DNA of 25,616 nucleotides, taken from positions 1 through 25,616 of the forward strand of contig CAZHBA010000074.1 in assembly GCA_964530225.1 (NCBI GenBank). The letters run 5' to 3'. The stretch is from CAZHBA01 sp964530225 (lineage in GTDB: Bacteria; Pseudomonadota; Alphaproteobacteria; UBA6615). A program made the translations under genes and the position numbers. Below the pieces are notes generated by a model that had not been told where the DNA came from, ran no database searches, and worked only from the letters and a program-made list of their open reading frames with translations. Positions 1-8,365 of the stretch are shown one piece after another; the stretch's first letter is position 1; each line of letters starts with the position of its first letter.

Positions 1-942
1 GGCGGGTTTGTCATGGGATTTGGCGATTCCTACGGCGTCGCTTCGGTTGGGCGCATTTTGTCAGGAACCGGTAGCGTATTCCTGACGGTTCTGGTGACCA
101 AGATCGTTGCCGATTGGTTCTCGGGCCGCGAAATCGTCACCGCCCTGGCGATCCTGATGAACAGCTGGCCGGTGGGCATCGCGCTGGGCTTGGTCTCACA
201 AGGCGCTATCGCCGAAACGTGGGGCTGGCAGGCGGTGTTCCTGTCCACCGGACTGGCTTGTCTAGCGGGCATGGGCTTGGTGATGTTGGCGGCCCGAATC
301 CGGCCCGAACCGAGCGAGACACCGGCGCAAGCACAACCGTTGGCGGGCTGGAGCTGGACGATCTCGCGGCACGAGGGCGTGCTCGCATCGCTCGCCGGTT
401 GCGTTTGGATTCTCTACAACAGCGGCTTCATTATGATTGTTAGCTTCGCGCCGGCGATGCTGGTGGCGCGCGATTTCGACGTTGCCGAGGCAGGCGTGCT
501 GATCAGCATTGGTACGTGGGTGTATATGCTCGCGATCCCCACTGGCGGCTGGTTGTCCGAGCGTCTGCAACGTCCTAATGTCACCATGGTTAGCTGTTTT
601 TTACTGGCGACGGTGATCGTCGCCGCGGTTCCGTTCGTCGAAACCGTCGTCGTGCTGTTTGCGCTGGCCGGCATCTTCGTCGGCATACCGACGGGCAATG
701 TGATGGCGCTAACAGTCGAGACCGTACGTGCTGAAAACCGCAACATGGGCGTCGGACTCTATTATTCGTTCCACTATATTGGGCTGACGTTTATTCCGAT
801 GATCGCCGGCTGGGCTCTCGACCTGAGCGGCAGCAACGCGGCGCCGATGTTCGTCGGCGCGGCCTGCACGGCGCTGGCGATCGGCGTGCTGGGCCTGTTG
901 CGCTTCGTGCAATTGCGGTCGCTTCCTGGCGCGGCGGCCTAA
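1..942 (+). CDS. MFS transporter, 5'-truncated by window edge
   Basis: This is the C-terminal part of a major facilitator superfamily permease in the inner membrane. The reading frame is open from base 1 (GGC GGG TTT GTC before the first ATG at 13), so the true start lies upstream. About 313 residues remain, against roughly 400 in a complete 12-helix MFS protein. Several long hydrophobic helices are visible. The loop with DWFSGRE is typical of the short cytoplasmic loop between helices 2 and 3, and a charged central linker (about residues 98-117 from the ATG at 13) would separate the two six-helix halves. The substrate cannot be told from the sequence. The stop is 6 bases before the next gene, so it is probably co-transcribed with the glycosyltransferases. 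MFS membership is secure; an exporter or importer role is open. Confidence 0.85.
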   Translation, partial: GGFVMGFGDSYGVASVGRILSGTGSVFLTVLVTKIVADWFSGREIVTALAILMNSWPVGIALGLVSQGAIAETWGWQAVFLSTGLACLAGMGLVMLAARIRPEPSETPAQAQPLAGWSWTISRHEGVLASLAGCVWILYNSGFIMIVSFAPAMLVARDFDVAEAGVLISIGTWVYMLAIPTGGWLSERLQRPNVTMVSCFLLATVIVAAVPFVETVVVLFALAGIFVGIPTGNVMALTVETVRAENRNMGVGLYYSFHYIGLTFIPMIAGWALDLSGSNAAPMFVGAACTALAIGVLGLLRFVQLRSLPGAAA

Positions 943-948
943 TTTGGA

Positions 949-1653
949 GTGACTGTTTTGGATGGCGCAACGCCAACCCTCGGTATCGTTATACCGGCGC
1001 TCAACGCCGCGCCGTCGATCAGCGCAACGCTAGAGGCGCTGAGTGCGGCGAGCGCGGTTATCGATGTGGACATGCTGGTGGTCGATGGCGGTTCGTCCGA
1101 CGATACGATAATCGTTGCGCAGGAGCACGGTGCGCGAACGGTCACAGCGCCGCCGGGGCGCGGTGGGCAGCTGGCGGCGGGTGCGGCGGCGGTGAAGGGC
1201 GATTGGCTGTTGTTTGTCCATGCTGATACGTGGATGGAAGGCGAATGGGTTTCTGCTGCCATCGACTTTGTACAGGTGCCGGAGAACGTGCGCCGCGCCG
1301 GTTACTTTCGTCTGGTCCTCGACGACACGACCCAAGCCGCGCGGCGGCTCGAATGCATCGTTGCCTGGCGCACTCGCCTGATGGGCTTGCCCTATGGCGA
1401 TCAGAGTTTGCTACTGTCGCGCGAGTTGTACGACACGGTTGGCGGGTTCCGGCCGCTAGAACTTATGGAGGATGTTGATCTGATGCGTCGCATCGGCCGG
1501 CGACGGCTAGTGGCCCTACCGGCGTCGGCGCGAACCTCGGCGGTGCGCTATCGCCGCAGTGGCTATCTGTTGCGATCCGCACGCAACCTGCTGTGCCTGA
1601 TGTTGTATTTTCTGGGTGTGCCAGCGCGTGTGCTGCGCCGCCTATACGGATAA
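949..1653 (+). CDS. Family 2 glycosyltransferase, rSAM/selenodomain-associated transferase 2 type (TIGR04283-like)
   Basis: A GT-A fold glycosyltransferase of 234 residues. The N-terminus has the GT2 nucleotide-binding pattern (IVIPALNA at about residues 13-20, VVDGGSSDD at about 45-53). It is followed by PPGRGGQLAAGA and the HADT motif (a DxD equivalent), and later by GDQSLLLSRELYDTVGGF, a combination I associate with the TIGR04283 group. The chosen start is GTG at 949, inside a GGAGTGA stretch; a TTG at 958 is possible. The stop lies 4 bases before the next gene, which encodes the partner type TIGR04282, so the two are surely one transcript. Family members often sit beside radical SAM genes, as here. 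Sugar donor and acceptor are unknown. A basic C-terminus with a hydrophobic stretch (LLCLMLYFLGVPARVL) suggests membrane association. Confidence 0.85.
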   Translation: MTVLDGATPTLGIVIPALNAAPSISATLEALSAASAVIDVDMLVVDGGSSDDTIIVAQEHGARTVTAPPGRGGQLAAGAAAVKGDWLLFVHADTWMEGEWVSAAIDFVQVPENVRRAGYFRLVLDDTTQAARRLECIVAWRTRLMGLPYGDQSLLLSRELYDTVGGFRPLELMEDVDLMRRIGRRRLVALPASARTSAVRYRRSGYLLRSARNLLCLMLYFLGVPARVLRRLYG

Positions 1654-1657
1654 GTCG

Positions 1658-2287
1658 ATGTTGTCACAACACCTCGTTCTGTTCGCCCGCCGCCCGCAAT
1701 TGGGTGCCGTCAAGCGCCGGCTAGCTACCGATATAGGCGCTGCCGCGGCGCACGGCTTCTACCGCCGCACTCTGCACGATGTCACTTGGCGGCTCGGCCG
1801 CGATCGGCGCTGGCGAACCTGGCTCGCGGTTACCCCCGATAGTGATGCTGGTGTGACTGGCTTGTGGCCGGTGCCACTCGGCACGGCGATTATCGGCCAA
1901 GGTATGGGGGATCTCGGCGCGCGTATGGCACGCCCCTTGCGTGAATTTCCGCCGGGGCCGGTGGTGATCGTTGGTAGTGATATCCCGGAGGCCGAGGTGG
2001 CCGATATCGCCGAAGCTTTCCGCGCCCTGGGCAACAACGATCTGGTATTCGGTCCCGCCGCCGACGGCGGCTATTGGCTGGTCGGGGCGCGGCGGCGGCC
2101 AGCGGTGTCTCGAAATCTGTTCGCCAATGTCCGCTGGTCGAGCGCACATGCGCTGGCCGACACCCTGACCAACGTGCCGCCCGGTTACCGGGTGGCGATG
2201 GTTTGCGAGCGCTTCGACGTGGACGACGGTGCGGCTTGGCGGTGCTGGCGCATTCGCCAGCTAGCGGCAAAGAAAACCTCCGCTTAG
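1658..2287 (+). CDS. DUF2064 glycosyltransferase, rSAM/selenodomain-associated transferase 1 type (TIGR04282-like)
   Basis: A 209-residue GT-A-like nucleotidyl or glycosyl transferase. The start FARRPQLGAVKRRLA matches the usual opening of this family (FAK-P--G-VKTRL), so ATG 1658 is preferred over an in-frame upstream start at 1616 that would overlap the previous gene. Other family marks are GQGMGDLGARM, VVIVGSDIPE (the acidic substrate or metal-binding site) and LVFGPAADGGYWLVG. The C-terminus ends in a basic, Trp-rich stretch. The function of this family is not established biochemically; the pairing with the TIGR04283-type gene just upstream and a radical SAM gene just downstream is a recurring arrangement and argues for one pathway. 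A 96-base gap follows before the next gene. Confidence 0.85.
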   Translation: MLSQHLVLFARRPQLGAVKRRLATDIGAAAAHGFYRRTLHDVTWRLGRDRRWRTWLAVTPDSDAGVTGLWPVPLGTAIIGQGMGDLGARMARPLREFPPGPVVIVGSDIPEAEVADIAEAFRALGNNDLVFGPAADGGYWLVGARRRPAVSRNLFANVRWSSAHALADTLTNVPPGYRVAMVCERFDVDDGAAWRCWRIRQLAAKKTSA

Positions 2288-2295
2288 ATAACATT

Positions 2296-2323
2296 GTTGT
2301 GACGGTGTCGGGCGGGGGTATGC
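2296..2323 (+). promoter_or_regulatory. Weak candidate promoter upstream of the radical SAM gene
   Basis: The only sizeable gap in the first operon (2288-2383) contains TTGTGA, 16 bases, then TATGCT, each matching 4 of 6 sigma-70 consensus bases. Just after it is a small perfect hairpin, CTCGC-CGGA-GCGAG at 2323-2336. Together they suggest an internal promoter or processing site, but matches of this quality arise by chance in such DNA. Confidence 0.2.
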
Positions 2324-2383
2324 TCGCCGGAGCGAGAGGTTACAATCGCCGCTGCCGCAGGGATGGTGATCGGGAGAGAAAAC

Positions 2384-3442
2384 ATGGAATCGATTTATTA
2401 TGTCATGACGTGGCTTTGCCATCGCCGGTGCGTTCATTGCTACGAAGATCGTTTCCGACTGTATGTTCGCGGCGCCCTCGACGAAATAGTCGAGAAGTCG
2501 GTGGCCAATTCGTCACGTATCATTGCCAATCTGCCCGACACCATGATCTACCGTAACCTTGACAACCCCAATCCCGACGGTAGCTATCCGGAGTGGCCGG
2601 GCCGAATTATCCTGTCTGGCGGCGAGGTTTTGCTCGATCCGATTCGCGAAACCGTTCTGTATCCAGCGATCGAACAGATCGTAGAGAAGTATCGCGATGT
2701 CGGTGGGGTGCGGGTTGCTGTGCAGACAACCGGCGACCGCTTGACCGAAAAAATTCTCGACGAGCTGCTCAGCCGCGGCATCTGGCGCGTGATGATAGCG
2801 GGGATGGATGACTTTCATGTTGGTCATGAAGGCAAAAAACGCAAACCGTTGATTGAGAAGTTGTTAAAGATGTTTGACGCCGCTGGGATGAAGCCATCGG
2901 GCCAGCGTGCCAACGAAACCGAATGGATCAAAGAAGAGGGGCAGATTTACTCGATAATGGGGGCCAACCCGAATGAGTGGATCGGCGAAATCTGGCCGCG
3001 TGGGCGCGCCTGGGACAACGAACTGTCGACAGCCGGAATCGAAGATAATTTCTGTAGCCGCTGGTCGGGTGGGCTTAATTTCATGAACCATGGCTATTCG
3101 GGTACCGAAGTGTCGATCGAGCCCAATGGTAATTTGTTTCCCTGCTGCATCAAAACCAAGGCTCCGCTGGGCAACCTAAGGGAAGAAAAATTAACTGACA
3201 TCCTTGACAGCCTGGCTGGCCACCCGGTGTTCGAGGCGATCAGCGCTGGCCGCCCGGAGCGTATGGGCCTCACCCATGGTTGGGATGTCGAGCGGTTCCT
3301 GGCGGAATCGGCCACCGAGACACCGTCTGGAAAGCCCTGCCGTAACCTGTGTATCGGCTGCGACCGTTTCCACAAACAGGTACTGGGCCCAGTGCTCAAC
3401 GAGTTTCGCCAGCAACGCTTGGCGCGGCGGGCCGCAGCCTAA
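2384..3442 (+). CDS. Radical SAM protein with SPASM-like C-terminal cysteine cluster, function unknown
   Basis: A 352-residue radical SAM enzyme. The 4Fe-4S/SAM motif CHRRCVHC gives Cys12, Cys16 and Cys19 (CxxxCxxC), and LSGGE at residues 78-82 is the SAM-binding glycine motif. The C-terminal third has Cys224, adjacent Cys254-Cys255, and Cys319-x3-Cys323-x2-Cys326 inside EPNGNLFPCC and CRNLCIGC, resembling a SPASM or twitch domain that holds one or two auxiliary Fe-S clusters. ATG 2384 is chosen because GGGAGAG lies 7-12 bases upstream; an ATG at 2363 has no such site. It is not ArsS, whose N-terminus and length differ. No small precursor-peptide gene is visible nearby, so a small-molecule substrate is as likely as a peptide. 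The stop is 4 bases before the kinase gene. Fold assignment is firm, substrate unknown. Confidence 0.85.
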   Translation: MESIYYVMTWLCHRRCVHCYEDRFRLYVRGALDEIVEKSVANSSRIIANLPDTMIYRNLDNPNPDGSYPEWPGRIILSGGEVLLDPIRETVLYPAIEQIVEKYRDVGGVRVAVQTTGDRLTEKILDELLSRGIWRVMIAGMDDFHVGHEGKKRKPLIEKLLKMFDAAGMKPSGQRANETEWIKEEGQIYSIMGANPNEWIGEIWPRGRAWDNELSTAGIEDNFCSRWSGGLNFMNHGYSGTEVSIEPNGNLFPCCIKTKAPLGNLREEKLTDILDSLAGHPVFEAISAGRPERMGLTHGWDVERFLAESATETPSGKPCRNLCIGCDRFHKQVLGPVLNEFRQQRLARRAAA

Positions 3443-3446
3443 CCGA

Positions 3447-4544
3447 ATGATGGCGAACAAGGAGTTGATAGGCGGGCTCGCGGGTCACCTAACGGCGTTA
3501 GGCGATTTCGGCGAGATAACGGAGGATGAACTGGAGCCGATGCGGACGACCGGTCTCGCCCACGACCATGTCCGTCTCAACGGCTACAACCTGCTGGCGC
3601 GGGTGCCCAAGCAAAGCCAGATGGCGCTCGATGCGGAGACCAATCTTGCCTATCAGGTGGCGTGTTTCGCCCGTGCGGCGGCCAGTGGCCACACACCGCG
3701 TCTTCATGCCGTGTTGCAACCGTCGGCGGATCTGCCCATGGGCGCGCTGATTGTCGATGAAATCGATGGTACGGCGCTGCCTCTGCCCGGTCATATTAAA
3801 GCTTTGGCGTATGCTCTGGCGGCGCTGCACACGTTGCCGCTTCCGGCCGAGGATGGCCGGCCTCCCTTAAGAAACCCGCTTAACGCACTCGCCGATACTT
3901 TCAACGAGGTAATGAAACAGTCGGCGTTTATCGCTGCAGCGGGCCTAGCCTATGGGGCGGAAGCTCAGATTCGCGAAGAGCTGGTGACCGCCGGAACCTT
4001 ACTGTCACGGTCTGACAAGCCACCGGTTACGTTGATCGCCTTCGACGCCCATCCAGGAAACTTTTTGTTGGCGGCGGATGGGCGTGCGGTTCTGGTCGAT
4101 CTGGAAAAAGCGCGCTATGGCGTGCCAGCATTCGATCTTGCGCATGCGACGCTTTACACCTCGACCACCTGGGATGTTGCGACTTATGCCGAGTTAACCG
4201 CCGATCAGGTCGCCAGTTTCTACGCCACCTGGCTCGCCACCGTGCCGGCCGCGTTGGTCGATGCCGCTACACCGTGGCTGCTCGACCTGCGCCGTATGAT
4301 GTGGCTGTGGTCGGTGACCTGGTGCGCGAAGTGGCGGGTAAGATCGCAGGAGGTGGCAACGCAAGGCAGCCGGAACAGCCGCTCGACCGAGGATTGGTCG
4401 GCGGATCTGTCCGACCCGGCGCTAGTGGCCCATGTCGCCGACCGGGTCGATCATTATCTCGATCCAGCGATCATAGAAAGGGTGCGCCAAGACTGGCGTG
4501 CCGATAACGCCTTAACCGGCCTGCTGGGCCACAAATCTGTCTAG
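3447..4544 (+). CDS. APH/choline kinase-family phosphotransferase
   Basis: A 365-residue kinase-like protein of the aminoglycoside phosphotransferase fold. The catalytic loop reads LIAFDAHPGNFLL (Asp200, Asn205) and the metal-binding Asp lies in VLVDLEKARYG (Asp218), followed by FDLAH as in APH proteins. The usual His two residues before the catalytic Asp (HxDxxxxN) is Ala here. Overlapping ATGs occur at 3447 and 3450, 4 bases after the radical SAM stop; the frame is open back to 3204 but that part overlaps the radical SAM gene and is rejected. Family members phosphorylate hydroxyls on small molecules such as choline, thiamine, homoserine, sugars or antibiotics. The tight spacing to the radical SAM gene suggests it acts on the same compound; drug resistance is less likely in this context. 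Confidence 0.8.
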   Translation: MMANKELIGGLAGHLTALGDFGEITEDELEPMRTTGLAHDHVRLNGYNLLARVPKQSQMALDAETNLAYQVACFARAAASGHTPRLHAVLQPSADLPMGALIVDEIDGTALPLPGHIKALAYALAALHTLPLPAEDGRPPLRNPLNALADTFNEVMKQSAFIAAAGLAYGAEAQIREELVTAGTLLSRSDKPPVTLIAFDAHPGNFLLAADGRAVLVDLEKARYGVPAFDLAHATLYTSTTWDVATYAELTADQVASFYATWLATVPAALVDAATPWLLDLRRMMWLWSVTWCAKWRVRSQEVATQGSRNSRSTEDWSADLSDPALVAHVADRVDHYLDPAIIERVRQDWRADNALTGLLGHKSV

Positions 4545-4571
4545 CCGGATATGTTTGAGGGAGAGGGAAAG

Positions 4572-5780
4572 ATGCGCATTTACGGGTTCCTAGCAATATT
4601 TTTTGCCGCGGTATTTGCCGTTGGCGGACAAGTGGCGCAGGCTGAGCCATGGGTTGGGACCGTTGCCAAGGCTAGGGGTCAGACGGTGTTTTGGAACGCC
4701 TGGGCCGGCGACGAGCGTATCAATGCTTACATCGCTTGGGCGGGCAAGCAGGTCAAAAACCGCTATGGCGTGGCCGTGAAACACGTGAAGCTATCGGATA
4801 CCTCCGAGGCGGTATCGCGCGTGGTGGCGGAAAAAGCCGCCGGGCGCACATCCGGTGGTTCCGTCGATCTCATCTGGATCAACGGCGAGAACTTTGCGGC
4901 GATGAAGCGTAGCGATCTGCTGTTCGGCCCGTGGACTTCGAACGCACCGAATTACAAATTTGTCGACACCGAAGGCAAAATAACGACAACCGTCGATTTC
5001 ACCGTTCCGGTTGATGGCCTGGAAGCCCCCTGGGGCATGGCGCAGTTCAATTTCATGTACGACAGCAATATGGTGCCCACGCCGCCATTGTCGATCAAGG
5101 AGTTGCTCAACTGGTCCAAGCAGAACACCGGTAGGTTCACCTATCCCCAACCGCCCAACTTCCTCGGCACCACCTTTCTCAAGCAGGCGTTAATCGAACT
5201 CGTCGACGATGCCGCCATCCTGCAGCAGCCAGTCGACCCCAAGACGTTCGACAAAGTATCGGCGCCACTGTGGAGCTATCTTGATGCGCTGCATCCGGCA
5301 TTATGGCGTTCGGGTAAGGTGTTTCCGCAAAATGGTCCGGCGCAACATCGCCTGCTCGATGACGGCGAGGTTGATATAGCGCTGTCGTTCCAGCCCGCGG
5401 AGGCGTCGAGCCTAATCGCCCGCGACGCCATACCCAACACCATACGGACCTTTGTGCTCAAGGGCGGCACCGTGGGTAATACCAGTTTCGTCGCCATACC
5501 GTTCAACGCCAAAGCCCGCGAGGGGGCCATGGTATTGGCCGACTTCCTGATGTCGCCGGAAGCCCAGGCGCGCAAGCAGAACCCAGAATTCTGGGGCAGC
5601 GGCACGGTGCTGGCCATAAATAAGCTACCGGTCACCGAGCAAAACCGTTTCGGCAATTTGAAACTCGGTGTCGCCACGCTGCCACCCAACCGCCTCGGCA
5701 AGACTTTGCTTGAACCGCATACATCGTGGGTGACCGCGCTCGAAGCGGAGTGGGCCAAGCGTTATGCCGCCGGAAAATAA
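4572..5780 (+). CDS. ynjB: YnjB-like ABC transporter periplasmic substrate-binding protein
   Basis: A 402-residue secreted binding protein. The N-terminus (MRIYGFLAIFF..., hydrophobic core, then VAQA-EP) is a Sec signal peptide with likely cleavage after residue 24. The mature part has FWNAWAGDERINAYIAWAG, GSVDLIWINGENF and a long C-terminal lobe, matching the YnjB (COG4134) group rather than classical sugar or iron binders; E. coli YnjB is of similar size. ATG 4572 is used because GAGGGAGAGG lies just upstream; an ATG at 4551 would put that sequence inside the gene. The natural partner is the fused permease at 6551-8290; a TauE/SafE gene sits between them. The ligand is not known; distant relatives bind thiamine, polyamines or iron. 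The next gene starts 14 bases on. Confidence 0.82.
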   Translation: MRIYGFLAIFFAAVFAVGGQVAQAEPWVGTVAKARGQTVFWNAWAGDERINAYIAWAGKQVKNRYGVAVKHVKLSDTSEAVSRVVAEKAAGRTSGGSVDLIWINGENFAAMKRSDLLFGPWTSNAPNYKFVDTEGKITTTVDFTVPVDGLEAPWGMAQFNFMYDSNMVPTPPLSIKELLNWSKQNTGRFTYPQPPNFLGTTFLKQALIELVDDAAILQQPVDPKTFDKVSAPLWSYLDALHPALWRSGKVFPQNGPAQHRLLDDGEVDIALSFQPAEASSLIARDAIPNTIRTFVLKGGTVGNTSFVAIPFNAKAREGAMVLADFLMSPEAQARKQNPEFWGSGTVLAINKLPVTEQNRFGNLKLGVATLPPNRLGKTLLEPHTSWVTALEAEWAKRYAAGK

Positions 5781-5794
5781 GCTATGGTCGCGCC

Positions 5795-6550
5795 ATGATG
5801 GGCTCGACTTTTGGATTATCTGAATTAGCGGTCTTAGCAGCGGTCTTCCTGTTCGCTGGCGTGGTTAAGGGGGTTGTTGGCATGGGGCTCCCCACGGTCG
5901 CAATCGGCCTGCTGACGGCGCTGATTGGTCTGTCCGAAGGCATGGTGCTGATGGTGATCCCGGCGTTGGTCACCAATTTGTGGCAGGCGCTCGCCGGGGG
6001 CGCATTGGCGGAAATTCTGCGCCGCATCTGGTTTTATTTGCTTACTGTAGTCGCCAGCGTCTGGGTGGGCGTGAATATATTCGGGCGTAGCGATCCGGCA
6101 TTGTTGACCGCTCTGCTCGGGGTGTTGCTGATCGCGTACTCGATTTTTGGTTTGACGTCACCGAAAATGCCATCGCCGGGCCGTCACGAAGGCTGGCTGT
6201 CGCCGGTTCTTGGTGCGGTCAATGGTGTTCTGACCGGCTTGACCGGCACCTTCTTCATGCCCGGCGTGCCCTATTTCCGGGCGCTGGGCTTTTCGCGCGA
6301 TGTCATGGTTCAGTCCATGGGGGTGCTGTTCCTGGTATCGACCGCATCGCTCGGGATCGCGCTGGGTGGCCATGGCAGGCTAGATATGGGGATCGGCGCG
6401 GTGTCGGCGTTTGCGACCGTGCCTTCATTATTGGGTATGGTTTTGGGCGCGCGCATCCGGCGCCGCCTGTCGGAGCAGCGCTTCCAACAGGTACTGCTCT
6501 CCGCGTTGTTGCTGCTCGGTCTCTATATCGCCGTGCGGGCGTTTGCATAG
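5795..6550 (+). CDS. TauE/SafE (TSUP) family membrane permease
   Basis: A 251-residue inner-membrane protein of the sulfite exporter TauE/SafE family (about eight helices expected). Both halves carry the family's glycine-rich repeats: FLFAGVVKGVVGMGLP near the N-terminus and LTGLTGTFFMPGVPY with ALGFSRD in the second half. ATG 5795 (followed by a second ATG) fits the usual length; an open frame back to 5726 overlaps the preceding gene. The family moves sulfite, sulfonates and other organic anions, mostly by export. Its position between the binding protein and permease genes of an ABC transporter, with the stop codon directly abutting the next ATG, implies one transcript and related substrates. 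The precise anion cannot be told. Confidence 0.85.
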   Translation: MMGSTFGLSELAVLAAVFLFAGVVKGVVGMGLPTVAIGLLTALIGLSEGMVLMVIPALVTNLWQALAGGALAEILRRIWFYLLTVVASVWVGVNIFGRSDPALLTALLGVLLIAYSIFGLTSPKMPSPGRHEGWLSPVLGAVNGVLTGLTGTFFMPGVPYFRALGFSRDVMVQSMGVLFLVSTASLGIALGGHGRLDMGIGAVSAFATVPSLLGMVLGARIRRRLSEQRFQQVLLSALLLLGLYIAVRAFA

Positions 6551-8290
6551 ATGACTGTTGTTAATATCGTGGCCCAGGGAGCGCTCACATGCTGCCGCCG
6601 CTTTTCGGTGCTGCGTGCGGTTCCGCTGATAACCTTGCTGTTGTTCCTGGGACCGGTTGCGGCGGGATTGATTGGTACCCTGTTGCCAGCGTTCGGATTT
6701 TTGCCGGCGCTCGGCGGCGAGGTATTGTCTTGGGTGCCGTTGCGAAGCCTCTTGGAGGCTCCGGGCCTAACTGATTCGATCCGTCTTTCCTTTGTCACCG
6801 GCCTGGCGACCACGGTGGTGTCGTTGACCGTGGTAATCCTTTTTTGTGCCGGATGGCACGGCACGCGCGGGTTCGCCAAGGTCCAGCGCTTGTTGTCACC
6901 GCTGTTGTCGGTACCCCACGTGACCGTAGCCCTTGGGCTGGCCTTTTTGCTGGCGCCGAGCGGCTGGCTGCTGCGCCTGGTATCGCCGTGGGCGACCGGG
7001 TTCGCCCGCCCGCCCGACGCGATCATTGTGCAAGACCCAGCGGGGCTGACCTTGATCACCGGTCTGATGATCAAGGAAATACCGTTCCTGTTCCTGATGA
7101 CCCTGGCGGCTATCGGTCAGGTTGATGCCGCGCGTACCCGCACCATGGCGCGCATCCTGGGCTACGGACCCGTCGCTGCCTGGCTCAAGGCGGTGTTCCC
7201 GCAGGTCTATCCGCAAATCCGCCTGCCGGTGTTCGCAGTGCTGGCCTACGCGGTCTCGGTGGTCGATGTGGCGATCGTGTTGGCGCCGACTACACCACCG
7301 CCATTGGCGGTACAGCTGGTGCGCTGGTTCAGCGATCCTGAACTGGCGGTGCGCTTCGTCGCTTCGGCCGGGGCGATTCTGCAGCTGGCCCTTGTCGCAG
7401 GTGCGTTACTGGTTTGGTGGCTGGCCGAAAGGGCCGTGATCTGTCTGGGCCGGAGGTGGATCCGCACTGGCTGGCGCTGGCGTCACGATGCCTGGTTACG
7501 CCACGCCGCTGCTGTTGCCTTGGTGGGCGGTTTTGCCGCTGCCTTTTTGAGCCTGCTCAGCATGGCGCTGTGGTCGGTCGCCGGCCGTTGGCGTTTTCCT
7601 GCGGCGTTGCCCGATGGTTTTGGCCTCGCGACCTGGGTTAACAACGTCGACAGGCTGACCGCCGCCGGCTGGAATACACTGAGCGTCGGACTGGTGACGG
7701 CACTGGTCGCGCTGGTTTTCACGGTTGGCTGTCTGGAGAACGAGGCGCGGTTCAGCCAGCGGGCGACCAATTGGATGTTGTTGTTACTCTACCTACCGTT
7801 GCTAGTACCGCAGGTTGCCTTCCTTTTCGGCGCGCAGATCATGCTCATCGTGCTCAATATCGATGGCAGCTGGCTGGCGGTAGCGTGGAGCCATCTGGTG
7901 TTCGTATTGCCCTACGTATTCTTGTCCCTGGCCGATCCCTACCGCGCCTGGGACGACCGCTATACGCGCACCGCGCTGTGCCTGGGGTCGAAGCCCTGGC
8001 GGGTGCTGCGCTGCGTCAAGCTGCCGATGCTGCTGCGGCCGATTCTGGTCGCCGTCGCCGTTGGCTTCGCGGTTAGCGTCGGTCTTTACCTACCCACCCT
8101 GTTCGCCGGCGCGGGCCGCTTTGACACGTTGACAACGGAAGCGGTGAGCCTAGCCGCCAGCGGCAACCGGCGGGTTATTGGTGCCTACGCGCTGATGCAG
8201 ATGTCGCTGCCGCTCCTTGCCTTTGTCTTGGCCGCCGCAGTACCGGCGTGGATATTCCGCCACCGGCGCGGGCTACAGGTGATGCATTGA
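6551..8290 (+). CDS. ynjC: YnjC-like fused two-domain ABC transporter permease
   Basis: A 579-residue polytopic inner-membrane protein made of two consecutive MetI-like permease domains, roughly residues 20-300 and 320-575, with about twelve hydrophobic segments. Each half has an EAA-like cytoplasmic loop: ARTRTMARILGYGPVAAW in the first, RTALCLGSKPWRVLRCVKLP in the second; these contact the ATPase. The arrangement matches YnjC and other fused permeases of the thiamine/iron type. ATG 6551 directly follows the TauE/SafE stop. The partner binding protein is at 4572-5780. The expected YnjD-like ATPase is missing downstream, where only decayed gene fragments lie. The transporter needs an ATPase from elsewhere in the genome, or it is no longer functional, although the reading frame is intact. 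Confidence 0.82.
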   Translation: MTVVNIVAQGALTCCRRFSVLRAVPLITLLLFLGPVAAGLIGTLLPAFGFLPALGGEVLSWVPLRSLLEAPGLTDSIRLSFVTGLATTVVSLTVVILFCAGWHGTRGFAKVQRLLSPLLSVPHVTVALGLAFLLAPSGWLLRLVSPWATGFARPPDAIIVQDPAGLTLITGLMIKEIPFLFLMTLAAIGQVDAARTRTMARILGYGPVAAWLKAVFPQVYPQIRLPVFAVLAYAVSVVDVAIVLAPTTPPPLAVQLVRWFSDPELAVRFVASAGAILQLALVAGALLVWWLAERAVICLGRRWIRTGWRWRHDAWLRHAAAVALVGGFAAAFLSLLSMALWSVAGRWRFPAALPDGFGLATWVNNVDRLTAAGWNTLSVGLVTALVALVFTVGCLENEARFSQRATNWMLLLLYLPLLVPQVAFLFGAQIMLIVLNIDGSWLAVAWSHLVFVLPYVFLSLADPYRAWDDRYTRTALCLGSKPWRVLRCVKLPMLLRPILVAVAVGFAVSVGLYLPTLFAGAGRFDTLTTEAVSLAASGNRRVIGAYALMQMSLPLLAFVLAAAVPAWIFRHRRGLQVMH

Positions 8291-8365
8291 TCGGCGCGGC
8301 TTGACAGGGACAGGCGGTTGACCGACTTCACATAACAAAATTGCTTTAAACTCCAGGGGGCTTTC

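Noticed and set aside
3204..3446. Extended N-terminus for the APH-type kinase
   Set aside because: It would lie wholly inside the radical SAM gene and lacks kinase similarity; ATG 3447 fits the operon spacing.
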